Virus record (IMG/VR): IMGVR_UViG_3300028025_002566
Location: 1-58,837 of that record
Strand: one strand, 5' to 3'
DNA: 58,837 nt
DNA from: a virus
The notes beneath the pieces are model-generated. The model saw nothing but the letters and a program-made list of their open reading frames with translations. It was not told where the DNA came from and ran no database searches. Both the position numbers and the translations under genes were made by a program. Below, piece by piece: positions 35,396 to 43,786 of this stretch (positions within the stretch are counted from its first letter, which is position 1; the number at the start of each line of letters is the position of its first letter).

Positions 35396-35756
35396 CGGCT
35401 AATAACTCATGTAAAGATACTGTTGCATCATTGTATTTTTCTGTATTACGGTTCTTACGTAGCTTAACTTCTTTTTGTTTGTTGTTGTACAACTCTTCAA
35501 ATACAGAAATACTATCTGCGTAGTATACCCTTGCAGCTGCAATTTCAGATAGCAACAAGTCAAGTTTATTAAGTTTTTCTTTAGCATCTTTAGGATTCAT
35601 AGCATAGAAGTCTAATGATACCTTACGACTACAATCAGAGATATTAATATCAATATCAATAGAATATTCTGTAAAGTTACCTGTACATTCAATAGCCGCC
35701 ATTCCTTGCTTTTTATTTAAGAACTTACGGGAATGATATTTATTATTCTTTGACAT
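35388..35756 (-). CDS. Hypothetical 122-aa protein
   Basis: A basic N-terminus (MSKNNKYHSRKFLNKKQG) precedes a beta-rich block (NFTEYSIDIDINISDCSR) and a long charged helix (about 55-100). Starts inside the end of the 47-aa gene upstream. No family recognised. Confidence 0.7.
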   Translation of the reverse strand: MSKNNKYHSRKFLNKKQGMAAIECTGNFTEYSIDIDINISDCSRKVSLDFYAMNPKDAKEKLNKLDLLLSEIAAARVYYADSISVFEELYNNKQKEVKLRKNRNTEKYNDATVSLHELLADD

Positions 35757-35886
35757 TAACTTTACCTTGTTGATGCGTACGACCCGGACCCTTCTTAGTG
35801 AAGCTTAGGGATTTACCACGGGAATGTAGTTTAAGTAGTGTTTCGTCACCGAGAATAGTGAAGTAAAATTGTTGTGCTAAATTCAT
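35743..35886 (-). CDS. 47-aa protein
   Basis: Reads MNLAQQFYFTILGDETLLKL and ends with a basic part (KKGPGRTHQQGKVNVKE). The start overlaps the stop region of the 74-aa gene, and the end overlaps the next start by 14 bases. Function unknown. Confidence 0.6.
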   Translation of the reverse strand: MNLAQQFYFTILGDETLLKLHSRGKSLSFTKKGPGRTHQQGKVNVKE

Positions 35887-36110
35887 TATGCTAATTCCTT
35901 ATATGCGTTTTCAAATACAGATTTAGGAGACCAAGAAACATATCCTGTATACTGATTGGTATTAGCTTTACCACCATCAGTATACTCTACTAAGAAACCT
36001 TCATCATCTGGATTTTCATCTGCAGGAACAGTCCATCCACGAAAATCATTGTACTGCTGGCGAGTCATTGGAGTTGCATTAACATATTTAATGCCAATAT
36101 ATTTTTTCAT
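35886..36110 (-). CDS. Conserved phage protein (GYVSWSPK type), 74 aa
   Basis: The block MTRQQYNDFRGWTVPADENP, followed by DEGFLVEYTDGG and GYVSWSPKSVFENAY, is common in small proteins of many tailed phages with no assigned function. It is the first protein gene downstream of the tRNA cluster. Start at ATG 36110 with a weak upstream AAGG. Confidence 0.8.
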   Translation of the reverse strand: MKKYIGIKYVNATPMTRQQYNDFRGWTVPADENPDDEGFLVEYTDGGKANTNQYTGYVSWSPKSVFENAYKELA

Positions 36111-36131
36111 TTCATACCTTAGAGTTATTAA

Positions 36132-36208
36132 TGGTATCTCGTAGTCGATTCGAACGACTGACCGACAACTTAGAAGGTTGTTGCTCTATCCAACTGAGCT
36201 AACGAGAT
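36132..36208 (-). tRNA. tRNA-Arg (TCT)
   Basis: Acceptor ATCTCGT/ACGAGAT, D-arm GCTC...GAGC, anticodon stem ACAAC/GTTGT with loop CTTCTAA (anticodon TCT, reads AGA/AGG), T-arm AGTCG/CGACT with TTCGAAT, A73 and an encoded CCA. 77 bases. AGA is a frequent Arg codon in this AT-rich phage and often rare in hosts. Confidence 0.93.
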
Positions 36209-36212
36209 ATAA

Positions 36213-36245
36213 GTTGCTCCCTTTATTTTACTATGCGGGAGCTAC
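36213..36245. other. Hairpin in tRNA spacer
   Basis: GTTGCTCCC and GGGAGCTAC pair over 8 of 9 positions around a 15-base AT-rich loop, between two tRNA genes. It may guide processing of the polycistronic tRNA transcript. The remaining spacer (36246-36293) shows no tRNA or ORF. Confidence 0.35.
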
Positions 36246-36293
36246 ATAGGACGCCTGTTCCGCAGACGACAACGGCACCTAAGGTAGGGTGTT

Positions 36294-36367
36294 TGGAAGC
36301 GGGTACTGGATTCGAACCAGTGATGCTGCGAGCTTATGAGACTGCAGTAGTGACCACCTTACCCGCT
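36294..36367 (-). tRNA. Atypical tRNA-like gene, anticodon CAT
   Basis: Acceptor AGCGGGT/ACCCGCT, T-arm ACTGG TTCGAAT CCAGT, T73 and an encoded CCA are perfect. The loop CTCATAA gives anticodon CAT (Met, or Ile if modified). The anticodon stem only forms with a bulged C, and the D-arm region (GGTGGTCACTA) is too short and does not fold normally. 74 bases. It may be a decaying tRNA or one with a specialised role. Confidence 0.6.
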
Positions 36368-36370
36368 ATT

Positions 36371-36447
36371 TGGTCTCAAGAACCGGACTCAAACCAATAA
36401 CCAATGAATTATGAGTTCACTGCTCTAACCAGTTAAGCTATCTTGAG
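36371..36447 (-). tRNA. tRNA-Met (CAT)
   Basis: Acceptor CTCAAGA/TCTTGAG, D-arm GCTT...GAGC, anticodon stem GTGAA/TTCAT with loop CTCATAA, T-arm ATTGG/CCGGT with TTTGAGT, A73 and an encoded CCA. Elongator Met or Ile2 (lysidine-modified) cannot be separated from sequence alone. Confidence 0.88.
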
Positions 36448-36453
36448 TGTTTT

Positions 36454-36529
36454 TGGCATACCCCGTAGGACTTGAACCTACAACCTGTAGATTTGGAATC
36501 CACTGCTCTGCCAATTGAGCTAGAGGCAC
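36454..36529 (-). tRNA. tRNA-Trp (CCA)
   Basis: Anticodon stem GTGGA/TCTAC with loop TTCCAAA, T-arm GTAGG/CCTAC with TTCAAGT, D-arm GCTC...GAGC, G73 and CCA. The acceptor pairs GTGCCTC with GGGGTAT through three G-U pairs, which is weaker than usual. Confidence 0.88.
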
Positions 36530-36538
36530 ATTTGTTTT

Positions 36539-36626
36539 TGGTGGATGCTCTTGGAATCGAACCAAGTGTGCTCCTTGGAGCGGAGGATTTACAATCCCCT
36601 GAAGTCACCAATGCTTCTCAACATCC
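36539..36626 (-). tRNA. tRNA-Tyr (GTA)
   Basis: 88 bases with a long variable arm (GCTCC/GGAGC), as in bacterial class II tRNA-Tyr. Acceptor GGATGTT/AGCATCC, anticodon stem GGGGA/TCCTC with loop TTGTAAA, T-arm CTTGG/CCAAG with TTCGATT, A73 and CCA. First gene after the promoter motif at 36630. Confidence 0.9.
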
Positions 36627-36629
36627 TTT

Positions 36630-36648
36630 ACTATTAGGAACCGACTAA
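36630..36648 (-). promoter_or_regulatory. Candidate phage promoter for tRNA cluster
   Basis: On the minus strand, AGTCGGTTCCTAATAGTAA matches the repeated motif with one core change (A to T). It lies 4 bases before the first tRNA, in the short gap after the RNR small-subunit gene. Confidence 0.6.
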
Positions 36649-36657
36649 TTAAATAGT

Positions 36658-37635
36658 TTACTTAGTAATACTATCCCAAGACCAGTCACCTTCCATACCG
36701 TTAACTGAGTATTCAGTAACACGTTTCTCAAAGAAGTTATCGTGGGATACACCATTAAGAATCCAGTCTAGCCAAGTTAGTGGATTGTCTTTTACTTTGA
36801 AGTTAGTTTTAAGACCTAGTTGAAGCAATCTACGGTCGGTAATATACCGGATATACTGCTTGACATCTTCTTTAGTGATACCTTCAATATCATATTCAGC
36901 AAATGCTAAGTCAATGAAGTTATCTTCAAGACTTACCACATCACGGGCCATCTGATAGATCTTAGACTTGAATTCATCGTTAACTACTTTAAGATGTTCG
37001 TTACAAAACTCCCTGAATAGTCGTGAGTTACCTTCTACGTGTACAGTCTCATCTCGAATAGACCATTCAACAATAGTACTCATACCCTTCATCTTACCAA
37101 ACCGTTGTAGGTTAAGTAGCATAACAAAGGAAGCAAACAAAGATACACCTTCGTTTAGCACTGATTTAGCTAATGATAGAGCTAAACCAGACTGCGTTGA
37201 AGAGTCGGACCTTGCCATAAAGTCGATCTTGTCCGACATTTCTTTGTAGTCAAGGAACTTATGGAACTCTTCATCAGGTAAACCTAGTGTATCATTAAGC
37301 AAAGCATAAGCACGTTGATGAGTACCTTCACGACCAGCAAAGGAACCAAGCATTACTCGTACTTCATTGTTCTTAAACTTAGGGATTAAGTAGTCATAAT
37401 AGTTTTGCCCTACTTGTACGTCACCTTGAGTAAACAAACGAAGGATATTAGTAATAAAATCCTTTTCACTTTCTGTTAGTTTGATTTTCCAATCATTAAC
37501 ATCTTCAGATAAGTCAGCCTCATCCTCTGTCCAGTGGATTTCTTCGTGTTTCTTAGTAATCTCTACAGCCCACTCGTGATTAAATGGTTTGTAGGTTTTA
37601 GAAAAGTTTAGTAATGATGACATATTATCCTTCAC
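36658..37635 (-). CDS. nrdB: Ribonucleotide reductase class I, small subunit
   Basis: The 325-residue product has the ligand pattern of radical-bearing small subunits: TQGDVQVGQNYYDYL (first Asp), REGTHQRAY (Glu and His) and RDETVHVEGNSR (Glu and His). It generates the radical that lets the large subunit reduce ribonucleotides. It overlaps the large-subunit gene by 11 bases and follows it, as expected for a co-translated pair. Length is normal. Confidence 0.93.
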   Translation of the reverse strand: MKDNMSSLLNFSKTYKPFNHEWAVEITKKHEEIHWTEDEADLSEDVNDWKIKLTESEKDFITNILRLFTQGDVQVGQNYYDYLIPKFKNNEVRVMLGSFAGREGTHQRAYALLNDTLGLPDEEFHKFLDYKEMSDKIDFMARSDSSTQSGLALSLAKSVLNEGVSLFASFVMLLNLQRFGKMKGMSTIVEWSIRDETVHVEGNSRLFREFCNEHLKVVNDEFKSKIYQMARDVVSLEDNFIDLAFAEYDIEGITKEDVKQYIRYITDRRLLQLGLKTNFKVKDNPLTWLDWILNGVSHDNFFEKRVTEYSVNGMEGDWSWDSITK

Positions 37636-39619
37636 AAGCTTTACATTCGTTATCTTCTTCGCTCACTGTTCCGGACCCACTGTCTCGAAAGTGATTATAG
37701 AGTTCATTAAATCCTCCAATATACTTTCCGCTAAGATAGATTTGGGGTAGACTTCTGACATCAGGTCTTCCAGTGATTTCAGCCGCTGACTTACCTGTTG
37801 TAGTAATGTCAACATAGTCATATTGAATTCCTCTTGAGTCAAGGAGCGATTTAGCCATTGAGCATTGGGGACAGTTTGGTTTGCCATAGATAATTGTTTC
37901 TTTTACTTCAGTCAATTTGTTTTCTTCTACTTTTTCAGAGACATTCTCTGCTCGTTGTTTAGCTTCAGTACGTAAATAGTATAACCCTTTAAGACCTTTA
38001 TCCCAAGCAGCGTAGTGTACTGAATTAACGTATGCTCGATCAGAACCTGAAGGGAAAGCTAAGTTAACTGATTGACCTTGACACACATAGGATTGTCGAT
38101 CTGCTGCATGAGTAATAACCCAATGCTGGTCTAATTCAAAGAATGTTTTAAATACATCTTTTGTTTCTTTAGATAAATCTAAATGTTGAATACTACCTTT
38201 ATTAGTAATAATAGAAGACCAAACAGCTTCTGTGTTCATACCTAATGCATCCAGTTTCTTTTCAAGGTACTTATTTTTAACTAAGAAAGAACCTGCCCGT
38301 GTACGGTGTGTGTAGGCGTTAGCCTTATTAGGCTCGATACTAGGAGATGTACTTAAAAGAATACCCGAAGAAGCGTTAGGTGCAATAGCTAGTAAGTGAG
38401 CATTACGTTTACCACTACCAATCATATCAAGAGCTTCACCTCGATATTCACCTAACCAGAAAGTTTCTTTTTCAGCTTGCTGTTTAATCTTACTGAAGAT
38501 AGCAATGTTTTCTAGTCGCGATTTGTCAGATTCAAAAGGAATCCCGTGACGTTGTAGGTATTCATGAAACCCCATAGCACCAAGGCCAATAGATCTCTCA
38601 TGAATAGCTGAGTACTTTGCCCGTGATAAGCTATCAGGTGCGTTCTCAATGAAGTACTCAAGTACGTTATCAAGCATACGTACAAGATCCTCAATCATAT
38701 GAGTGTTCTTCCATACATCATAGTATTCTAAATTAACTGAGGACAAGCAGCATACCGCTGTTCGATCATCGGATGTTGGTAGGTGAATCTCATTGCAAAG
38801 ATTACTACCATAAATCTTAAGACCTTTACTTTTTAGTTCTTCAGGTAAAGCTTCATTAGCTGTATCAATAAAATTTAAGTAAGGCTCACCAGTACGGAAA
38901 CGAGTTTCAAGTAGCTTAGCCCAGACAGTACGTGCATCTAAGAATTCACCTGTATTACCTACCTTAGGGTCAATCAATTCGTACTTACTACCTGTTTTAA
39001 CCGCTTCCATAAATTTGTCTGAGATATTAACAGCGTTATGTAGGTTAAAGCACTTGCGGTTAGTATCTCCTGTAGGAATACGTAGACCAATGAACTCAAG
39101 AATATCAGGATGCTCAATGTTAAGGTAAGCAGCATAAGAACCTTTCCTTGTTTTACCTTGTCGGTAAGCAGTCATATCAGCATCTACTGTATGCAAGAAT
39201 GGAATAGGACCGGGTGCTACATCAGATACTGAACGAACATCAGACCAGTGACCACCAACACCACCACCCATAACTGACAACCAACGTAGTTCAGATGAGT
39301 GATCAATTAAACCTTGTACGGTATCAGGTACATAGGTTAAGAAGCAACTGATAGGTAATCCCTTAGCCTTTTGACCGTCAATAGGTGCGTTAGATAGCAC
39401 AGGTGAGGCAAACATAAACCATTTATTAGATACATAATCATATAAACGCTGTGCTAAATCTTCATCACGTACACCTTTGTATACACTCCAAGCCCATACT
39501 GCCCGTGCAAACACATCTTGAGGTGATGTTTCACCTTCCTTAGCATAGAAATCCATGATCATATCTACAGCATAATCTGTTAGTAAGTTATCACGTACAT
39601 ACTCAATTTTAATGTTCAT
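37625..39619 (-). CDS. nrdA: Ribonucleotide reductase class I, large subunit with internal glutaredoxin domain
   Basis: Residues 1-565 hold the catalytic barrel: NLCNEIHLP (active Cys), CCLSSVNLEYYDVW (redox Cys), and NASSGILLSTSPSIEPNKAN. From about 574 a complete glutaredoxin follows, with active site KPNCPQCS (Cys583, Cys586), RSLPQIYL and GGFNELY. The last residues, NECKACEG (Cys659, Cys662), look like the redox-active C-terminal tail of RNR large subunits. The 664-residue length is thus explained by an inserted reductant domain. ATP-cone is not evident. A promoter motif lies 17 bases upstream of the ATG. Confidence 0.93.
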   Translation of the reverse strand: MNIKIEYVRDNLLTDYAVDMIMDFYAKEGETSPQDVFARAVWAWSVYKGVRDEDLAQRLYDYVSNKWFMFASPVLSNAPIDGQKAKGLPISCFLTYVPDTVQGLIDHSSELRWLSVMGGGVGGHWSDVRSVSDVAPGPIPFLHTVDADMTAYRQGKTRKGSYAAYLNIEHPDILEFIGLRIPTGDTNRKCFNLHNAVNISDKFMEAVKTGSKYELIDPKVGNTGEFLDARTVWAKLLETRFRTGEPYLNFIDTANEALPEELKSKGLKIYGSNLCNEIHLPTSDDRTAVCCLSSVNLEYYDVWKNTHMIEDLVRMLDNVLEYFIENAPDSLSRAKYSAIHERSIGLGAMGFHEYLQRHGIPFESDKSRLENIAIFSKIKQQAEKETFWLGEYRGEALDMIGSGKRNAHLLAIAPNASSGILLSTSPSIEPNKANAYTHRTRAGSFLVKNKYLEKKLDALGMNTEAVWSSIITNKGSIQHLDLSKETKDVFKTFFELDQHWVITHAADRQSYVCQGQSVNLAFPSGSDRAYVNSVHYAAWDKGLKGLYYLRTEAKQRAENVSEKVEENKLTEVKETIIYGKPNCPQCSMAKSLLDSRGIQYDYVDITTTGKSAAEITGRPDVRSLPQIYLSGKYIGGFNELYNHFRDSGSGTVSEEDNECKACEG

Positions 39620-39635
39620 TTGTTTCCTTATTGTT

Positions 39636-39658
39636 GTTAGTATTAGGCACCAACTATT
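39636..39658 (-). promoter_or_regulatory. Candidate phage promoter for RNR genes
   Basis: Minus strand AGTTGGTGCCTAATACTAAC matches the repeated motif with two changes. It fills the short gap between the T7-like RNA polymerase gene and the RNR large-subunit gene. The polymerase gene could therefore be upstream of its own product's promoter. Confidence 0.55.
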
Positions 39659-39664
39659 ACGAGA

Positions 39665-41872
39665 TTAGCAGAAAAAGTATTTAGAATCAAGGACTTCTGA
39701 GATATCAAGTGTACCTAGGAGAGGTTGACTGTAACTAAAAGTATCCTTATTAAGCATAAGAGTATCTTGTAGGACATCAAAGAAGTTTTCTACATCATAC
39801 TGTGCAATGAATGTTTGCTTAGTTACTTCCTGTAGAAAATCCACTTCACATGCATGGGTACTAAACGAATCGTGAACAGCACCAAATGAACCATTGAACC
39901 CAACAATAGTATTAGCCATGTGAGCAGCGTCATAGGAATGAACAACATTAGGACTAACACCAGACGCAAAACTACGCCGACAAGGTACACGTTCACCAGT
40001 CTCTTTGTTAAGTACGTCAACTTTAATAACGTGCATGACACGACCGTCCTTATTACCTTGAATACCTTTGATGGTACCTCGTTGTTTTCGTTCGTGTTGT
40101 AGATAAGCTTTATAAACGACAGGAAAGCCACTAGGAGTATGCCAAGTAAGATGATTCCTTCCACTATTAAGTTCATGTTCTGCAATCTTCTGTAAGTATT
40201 TAGTTGTTTTAAGAGGGCCAGCACATACTGTATTGATAGCTTGAATAAGGTTGTTAGCTAATTTATTACAGTCTTCCTCAGTAATGTTATACTTGACTGT
40301 AAAGCCTTCCATATGACAGTCATCATACATATTCTTAGCAATACGTTGTTTACCTGCTGAGTATGCACGAGTCATAGAACCACGTTTAGCAATACCTTTA
40401 CGGATATGTTTCATAGGGATCTGACGATCTTCAAACCAGTCAGGCATTACCGTAATAAGTTCTTTGGCTACAGCCACGTAGAAATCTTTCTGGATAGGTG
40501 TAGGTACTAATGATACCAAAGTACCTGCTTGTTTATCCTTAGACATAGCAGCTAAGTGTTGCCATCCGTTATTACTACCATCGATTGGGATAGGTAAACC
40601 GCTGAAGTATTCTGTACGTAAGATCTTTGCTTTATGGTATCCAGCAATCTCGATACAAGCAGCCAGAAAGCTATAAGGTTTTTCAGCGTTATGCTCGATG
40701 TGTTTAGCACGAGCTGTATTAATAATGAACTCTAAATTGTGTTTAATCCACAATGCACGGTCATCTAGGGTCATCTTATCTACAGAAATAGTATCAAGAC
40801 CTTCTTCATTGAGGTACTTAATATAGTCAGTAGTAAGGTAGTTTAGTCCTTGCAACTCGGCAATGGTATAAGATTTGTTATAGCATGCTGCGGCATGTAC
40901 ACATAACCAGTAGTATGCACGTTCATCAACTCTCTTTTTATTTCCAAATAGGAACAAGGCACGAGCCAAGTCTGAACCTTGGAATTCAAGGAATGATTCT
41001 GCGTAATATACTCGTCCTCTATAGTCACATGACACCTCTTGATAGAATGTTTTGTTACCTACTAACTCAGCCTTCTTAATGACCTGAGTGTACTCAAAGA
41101 ACTTACTAAGCATACGCTGTAACTTAGGGTCTTTCTTACCCATAAACTTAGTACCATCAAGGTGCATAAGCTTCTTAGGTAAGTGAAGGTTTTCATGGTG
41201 AATGTTGTAGAACTGTAGTTCACCATTCTCATCTACTAGATCTAAGATCTCTGGTGGCTTGGCTTCTTTCATAGCAGACAACAAGGGTTGGTTAAGTAAC
41301 CAAGGCTGTTGACGTAAAGCTTCTAAGCTACGAATGAAAGGTTTATCAAGATACTCATGGAATAGCTTGCTGTTAGTCCATCCTTTAATAAATGGATCTT
41401 TAGTCAATTGACTATACAAACCAGCGATAGGTAGCAGTGGTTCAAAAGATGTACCAATAAGAGTAGGTTTAATGTTGTCATCCATGTTAACAATACGGAT
41501 TAAGTAAGGTGCCTTACGACCTTCATACTCGCGGAATATATCGATCAATCCGTCTTGAAGAAATGTTTCTAGAAGAAGATCGCCCAAGGAGAGGGTGGTT
41601 TTGATATCTGTTTCATCAGCACCGATAGCTCTTGCGATTCTTTTGCCGATAAGATCAGATGCGAAGGTGAGCTTAACTGATGCAGAGTGTGTAGCATTTT
41701 TGTTACGGATACAGTATCTAAGAAGACTGTCCCATGCTTCGTTAATAAATCGTTCAAGGTCATACTCCCATGTTGAATGATGTGCCAGAAGACGAGCACC
41801 TTCATTTTGAATCTTATCTGAGTTGAGGATGATCTTCGATACGCGTTCAGTAAGATATTGTAGTGGATTCAT
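39665..41872 (-). CDS. T7-like single-subunit DNA-directed RNA polymerase
   Basis: 735 residues with all family motifs: SCDYRGRVYYAESF (T/DxxGR), PIDGSNNGWQHLAAMSKD (motif A Asp), IRKGIAKRGSMTRAYSAGK (motif B Lys and Tyr) and FGAVHDSFSTHA (motif C His-Asp). It is shorter than T7 RNAP (883), mainly in the N-terminal part. It transcribes from phage-specific promoters; the repeated GGTACCTAATAG motif is the best candidate. Separated by 3 bases from the upstream 49-aa gene. Confidence 0.96.
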   Translation of the reverse strand: MNPLQYLTERVSKIILNSDKIQNEGARLLAHHSTWEYDLERFINEAWDSLLRYCIRNKNATHSASVKLTFASDLIGKRIARAIGADETDIKTTLSLGDLLLETFLQDGLIDIFREYEGRKAPYLIRIVNMDDNIKPTLIGTSFEPLLPIAGLYSQLTKDPFIKGWTNSKLFHEYLDKPFIRSLEALRQQPWLLNQPLLSAMKEAKPPEILDLVDENGELQFYNIHHENLHLPKKLMHLDGTKFMGKKDPKLQRMLSKFFEYTQVIKKAELVGNKTFYQEVSCDYRGRVYYAESFLEFQGSDLARALFLFGNKKRVDERAYYWLCVHAAACYNKSYTIAELQGLNYLTTDYIKYLNEEGLDTISVDKMTLDDRALWIKHNLEFIINTARAKHIEHNAEKPYSFLAACIEIAGYHKAKILRTEYFSGLPIPIDGSNNGWQHLAAMSKDKQAGTLVSLVPTPIQKDFYVAVAKELITVMPDWFEDRQIPMKHIRKGIAKRGSMTRAYSAGKQRIAKNMYDDCHMEGFTVKYNITEEDCNKLANNLIQAINTVCAGPLKTTKYLQKIAEHELNSGRNHLTWHTPSGFPVVYKAYLQHERKQRGTIKGIQGNKDGRVMHVIKVDVLNKETGERVPCRRSFASGVSPNVVHSYDAAHMANTIVGFNGSFGAVHDSFSTHACEVDFLQEVTKQTFIAQYDVENFFDVLQDTLMLNKDTFSYSQPLLGTLDISEVLDSKYFFC

Positions 41873-41875
41873 ACT

Positions 41876-42025
41876 TCAGTGTTTAATGTTGAGGCAGTAA
41901 TTATATGCTTGTTTTGGTGTCCAACCGTCACCAATAAAAATAACCCCAGGTTTATTGGGGTCTTGTCGTTGGCACCTCCACCAAGGAGCATGCCAATAGA
42001 TGTGTGGTTTATAAATAGATTTCAT
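41876..42025 (-). CDS. 49-aa protein between primase and RNA polymerase
   Basis: Starts at an ATG overlapping the primase stop (TAATG). Reads MKSIYKPHIYWHAPWWRCQR, then PGVIFIGDGWTPKQA and ends NYCLNIKH. Trp- and aromatic-rich. It ends 3 bases before the polymerase start. A similar tiny gene is often found upstream of phage polymerases; function unknown. A GC-rich hairpin at 41936-41965 lies within the coding sequence. Confidence 0.7.
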   Translation of the reverse strand: MKSIYKPHIYWHAPWWRCQRQDPNKPGVIFIGDGWTPKQAYNYCLNIKH

Positions 42026-43626
42026 TAATCAAAGTCTACAAAGCTAGCTTGTTTAAGACGACCTGTTTTAGAATCATAAGTAGTACTACCACAGTCACCG
42101 GTCTTACCTGTAAACCGTGACTTAAGTACACGTAGCTTAATAGTATTACGCATCTGCTCAGTCTCAGCAATCATATTACGGGCAAAGGCAATGATATCAA
42201 ACGAGATTTGTTTAATAGAACCTGAACCTTTGATGTCATCAATAGAAGGTAAGTGGCCTTCCTCAAATGGCTTTTCACCTTTACGTAGGTGAGATACAAC
42301 ACCTAACCAAATGTTATGTTTCTTACACAGCTTGAGTAAGTCAGACATCAATGAGTCAATAGCCTCATTACCTGTTTTACCTTTAGAACCCTCAGACACA
42401 GCAATGGTGATGTGGTCAAGGATAATGTACTTACAACCCATTAAAGCAAGACGCTCCATCTTATCTACAAGTGATTCATCACTAACAGAACCTTGGTGAT
42501 CAAGCAATACTAGTCGTTCATCACTGAATACTTCTTCATATGCTTTAAATTGTTCTTCTTCAGATACATTATCTGTAGTAAGATTCTTTTTGAGTTGCAT
42601 ACCAATAAACTTTTCAGCAGTATCACCGATAGATTCTTCTAATGATACCATACCTACCATATCAGGTGTGTTCTTCAGAATGTCTAAGACAATCTCTTTA
42701 ATAACAGTTGATTTACCGCTACCTGTACCTGAAGTAAACAACACGATCTCACCGAGACGCATACCGAATAACTTTTCATTTAAAGAATCTAAACATTCAG
42801 GATAAGGCAGTGATACAATAGACTGTTTAAGTTTAAATTGTTCCCATACAGCAGCACCCTTAACAATACCAGCAGGACTCATCTCTTTGGCATTGAAGAT
42901 ACAACTCATTAGTACATCTGAGCTATGCTTAATTAGTACTTCACAAGGATCTTTCTCAGGTAGAATACATAGTTTAACTTTATCATAGCCGATAATCTTA
43001 GCAGCTTCTTGAGCAGCCTTTTGACCGGGTTCATCCATGTCAAATGCTAATACTACTTCATCAAAGCTCCTTAACCATTCACGTTGTGCAAGAATGAGAG
43101 ACTTAGAGCTAGCCGATGGGACCGCCACCGCTGGATAAAATCGTTGATACTTATCGTATTGTGCTTGAGCAACTGCCAGAGCATCGAGTTCACCTTCAGC
43201 GATAATGATTCGTTTACCACCACTAACGGTGTTTTGACCGAAGAACTGTACATCTTTAAAGTCTCCGTGAATGATAAACTTCTTAGGTAACTGGCGTTCT
43301 TTGTATGCCACAACCATTCCGTCTTTAGTGTACGGATAGAAATGGCTAGCGATAGTACCATCTTCAGCATAAGAAACTTTAACTCCATAATGTGCTGCAA
43401 TTACTTTCTTGATATCACGTTCTTGAAAGCCACGGGTATCATATGTTTCGATTTCAGATAGAGTGTGCATTGAGTAATTTTCTTTGTATGTGTTTGCTTT
43501 TACTTCACCATTAATAGGTGATGACTTGTTACAACTAAAACAGAAACCCCATTCATCTTCATCTTTATATGAGAATGCATCTGAGGAATTACACTTAGGA
43601 CATGGTGCATGATACCATCTAGACAT
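42025..43626 (-). CDS. Primase-helicase (T7 gp4-like)
   Basis: In 533 residues, a zinc-binding domain (CPKCNSSD and CFSCNKS, about 9-35), TOPRIM motifs (IIAEGELDALAV, then LAFDMDEPGQKAA) and a RecA-like helicase with Walker A SGTGSGKST (about 297-305) and DHITIAVSEGSKG are in order. It unwinds the fork and primes lagging-strand synthesis, partner of the DNA polymerase encoded upstream. Length is slightly below T7 gp4 (566). Confidence 0.95.
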   Translation of the reverse strand: MSRWYHAPCPKCNSSDAFSYKDEDEWGFCFSCNKSSPINGEVKANTYKENYSMHTLSEIETYDTRGFQERDIKKVIAAHYGVKVSYAEDGTIASHFYPYTKDGMVVAYKERQLPKKFIIHGDFKDVQFFGQNTVSGGKRIIIAEGELDALAVAQAQYDKYQRFYPAVAVPSASSKSLILAQREWLRSFDEVVLAFDMDEPGQKAAQEAAKIIGYDKVKLCILPEKDPCEVLIKHSSDVLMSCIFNAKEMSPAGIVKGAAVWEQFKLKQSIVSLPYPECLDSLNEKLFGMRLGEIVLFTSGTGSGKSTVIKEIVLDILKNTPDMVGMVSLEESIGDTAEKFIGMQLKKNLTTDNVSEEEQFKAYEEVFSDERLVLLDHQGSVSDESLVDKMERLALMGCKYIILDHITIAVSEGSKGKTGNEAIDSLMSDLLKLCKKHNIWLGVVSHLRKGEKPFEEGHLPSIDDIKGSGSIKQISFDIIAFARNMIAETEQMRNTIKLRVLKSRFTGKTGDCGSTTYDSKTGRLKQASFVDFD

Positions 43627-43627
43627 A

Positions 43628-43786
43628 TTAGTTCCAGTATTCTTGATCTTCTTTTAACTCACGTATAGTTCGCCTACGTTCTTTGGCTTGCTTCTGTGTT
43701 TGTTTCTTTTGTTTGTATTGTTGTTCAAACTCTTGTTTAAAGTTAATGTACTCTTCAATATCTTTAGGTTGATTATGCTTCTTCAT
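43628..43786 (-). CDS. 52-aa highly charged protein
   Basis: Reads MKKHNQPKDIEEYINFKQEF and continues in a Gln/Lys/Arg helix (KQAKERRRTIRELKEDQEY). Overlaps the GIY-YIG gene end by 14 bases, 1 base before the primase. Likely a small helical binding protein; function unknown. Confidence 0.65.
   Translation of the reverse strand: MKKHNQPKDIEEYINFKQEFEQQYKQKKQTQKQAKERRRTIRELKEDQEYWN

Noticed and set aside
36246-36293. A sixth tRNA between tRNA-Arg and the atypical tRNA
   Set aside because: No T-loop consensus or acceptor pairing could be found.
41936-41965. CCCC/GGGG hairpin with following T-rich stretch on the minus strand
   Set aside because: It lies inside the coding sequence of a well-supported 49-aa gene; the stem is only 6 bp.
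41881-42024. T7-like early promoter or gene-free gap before RNA polymerase
   Set aside because: The gap is filled by the coupled 49-aa gene and holds no promoter motif.
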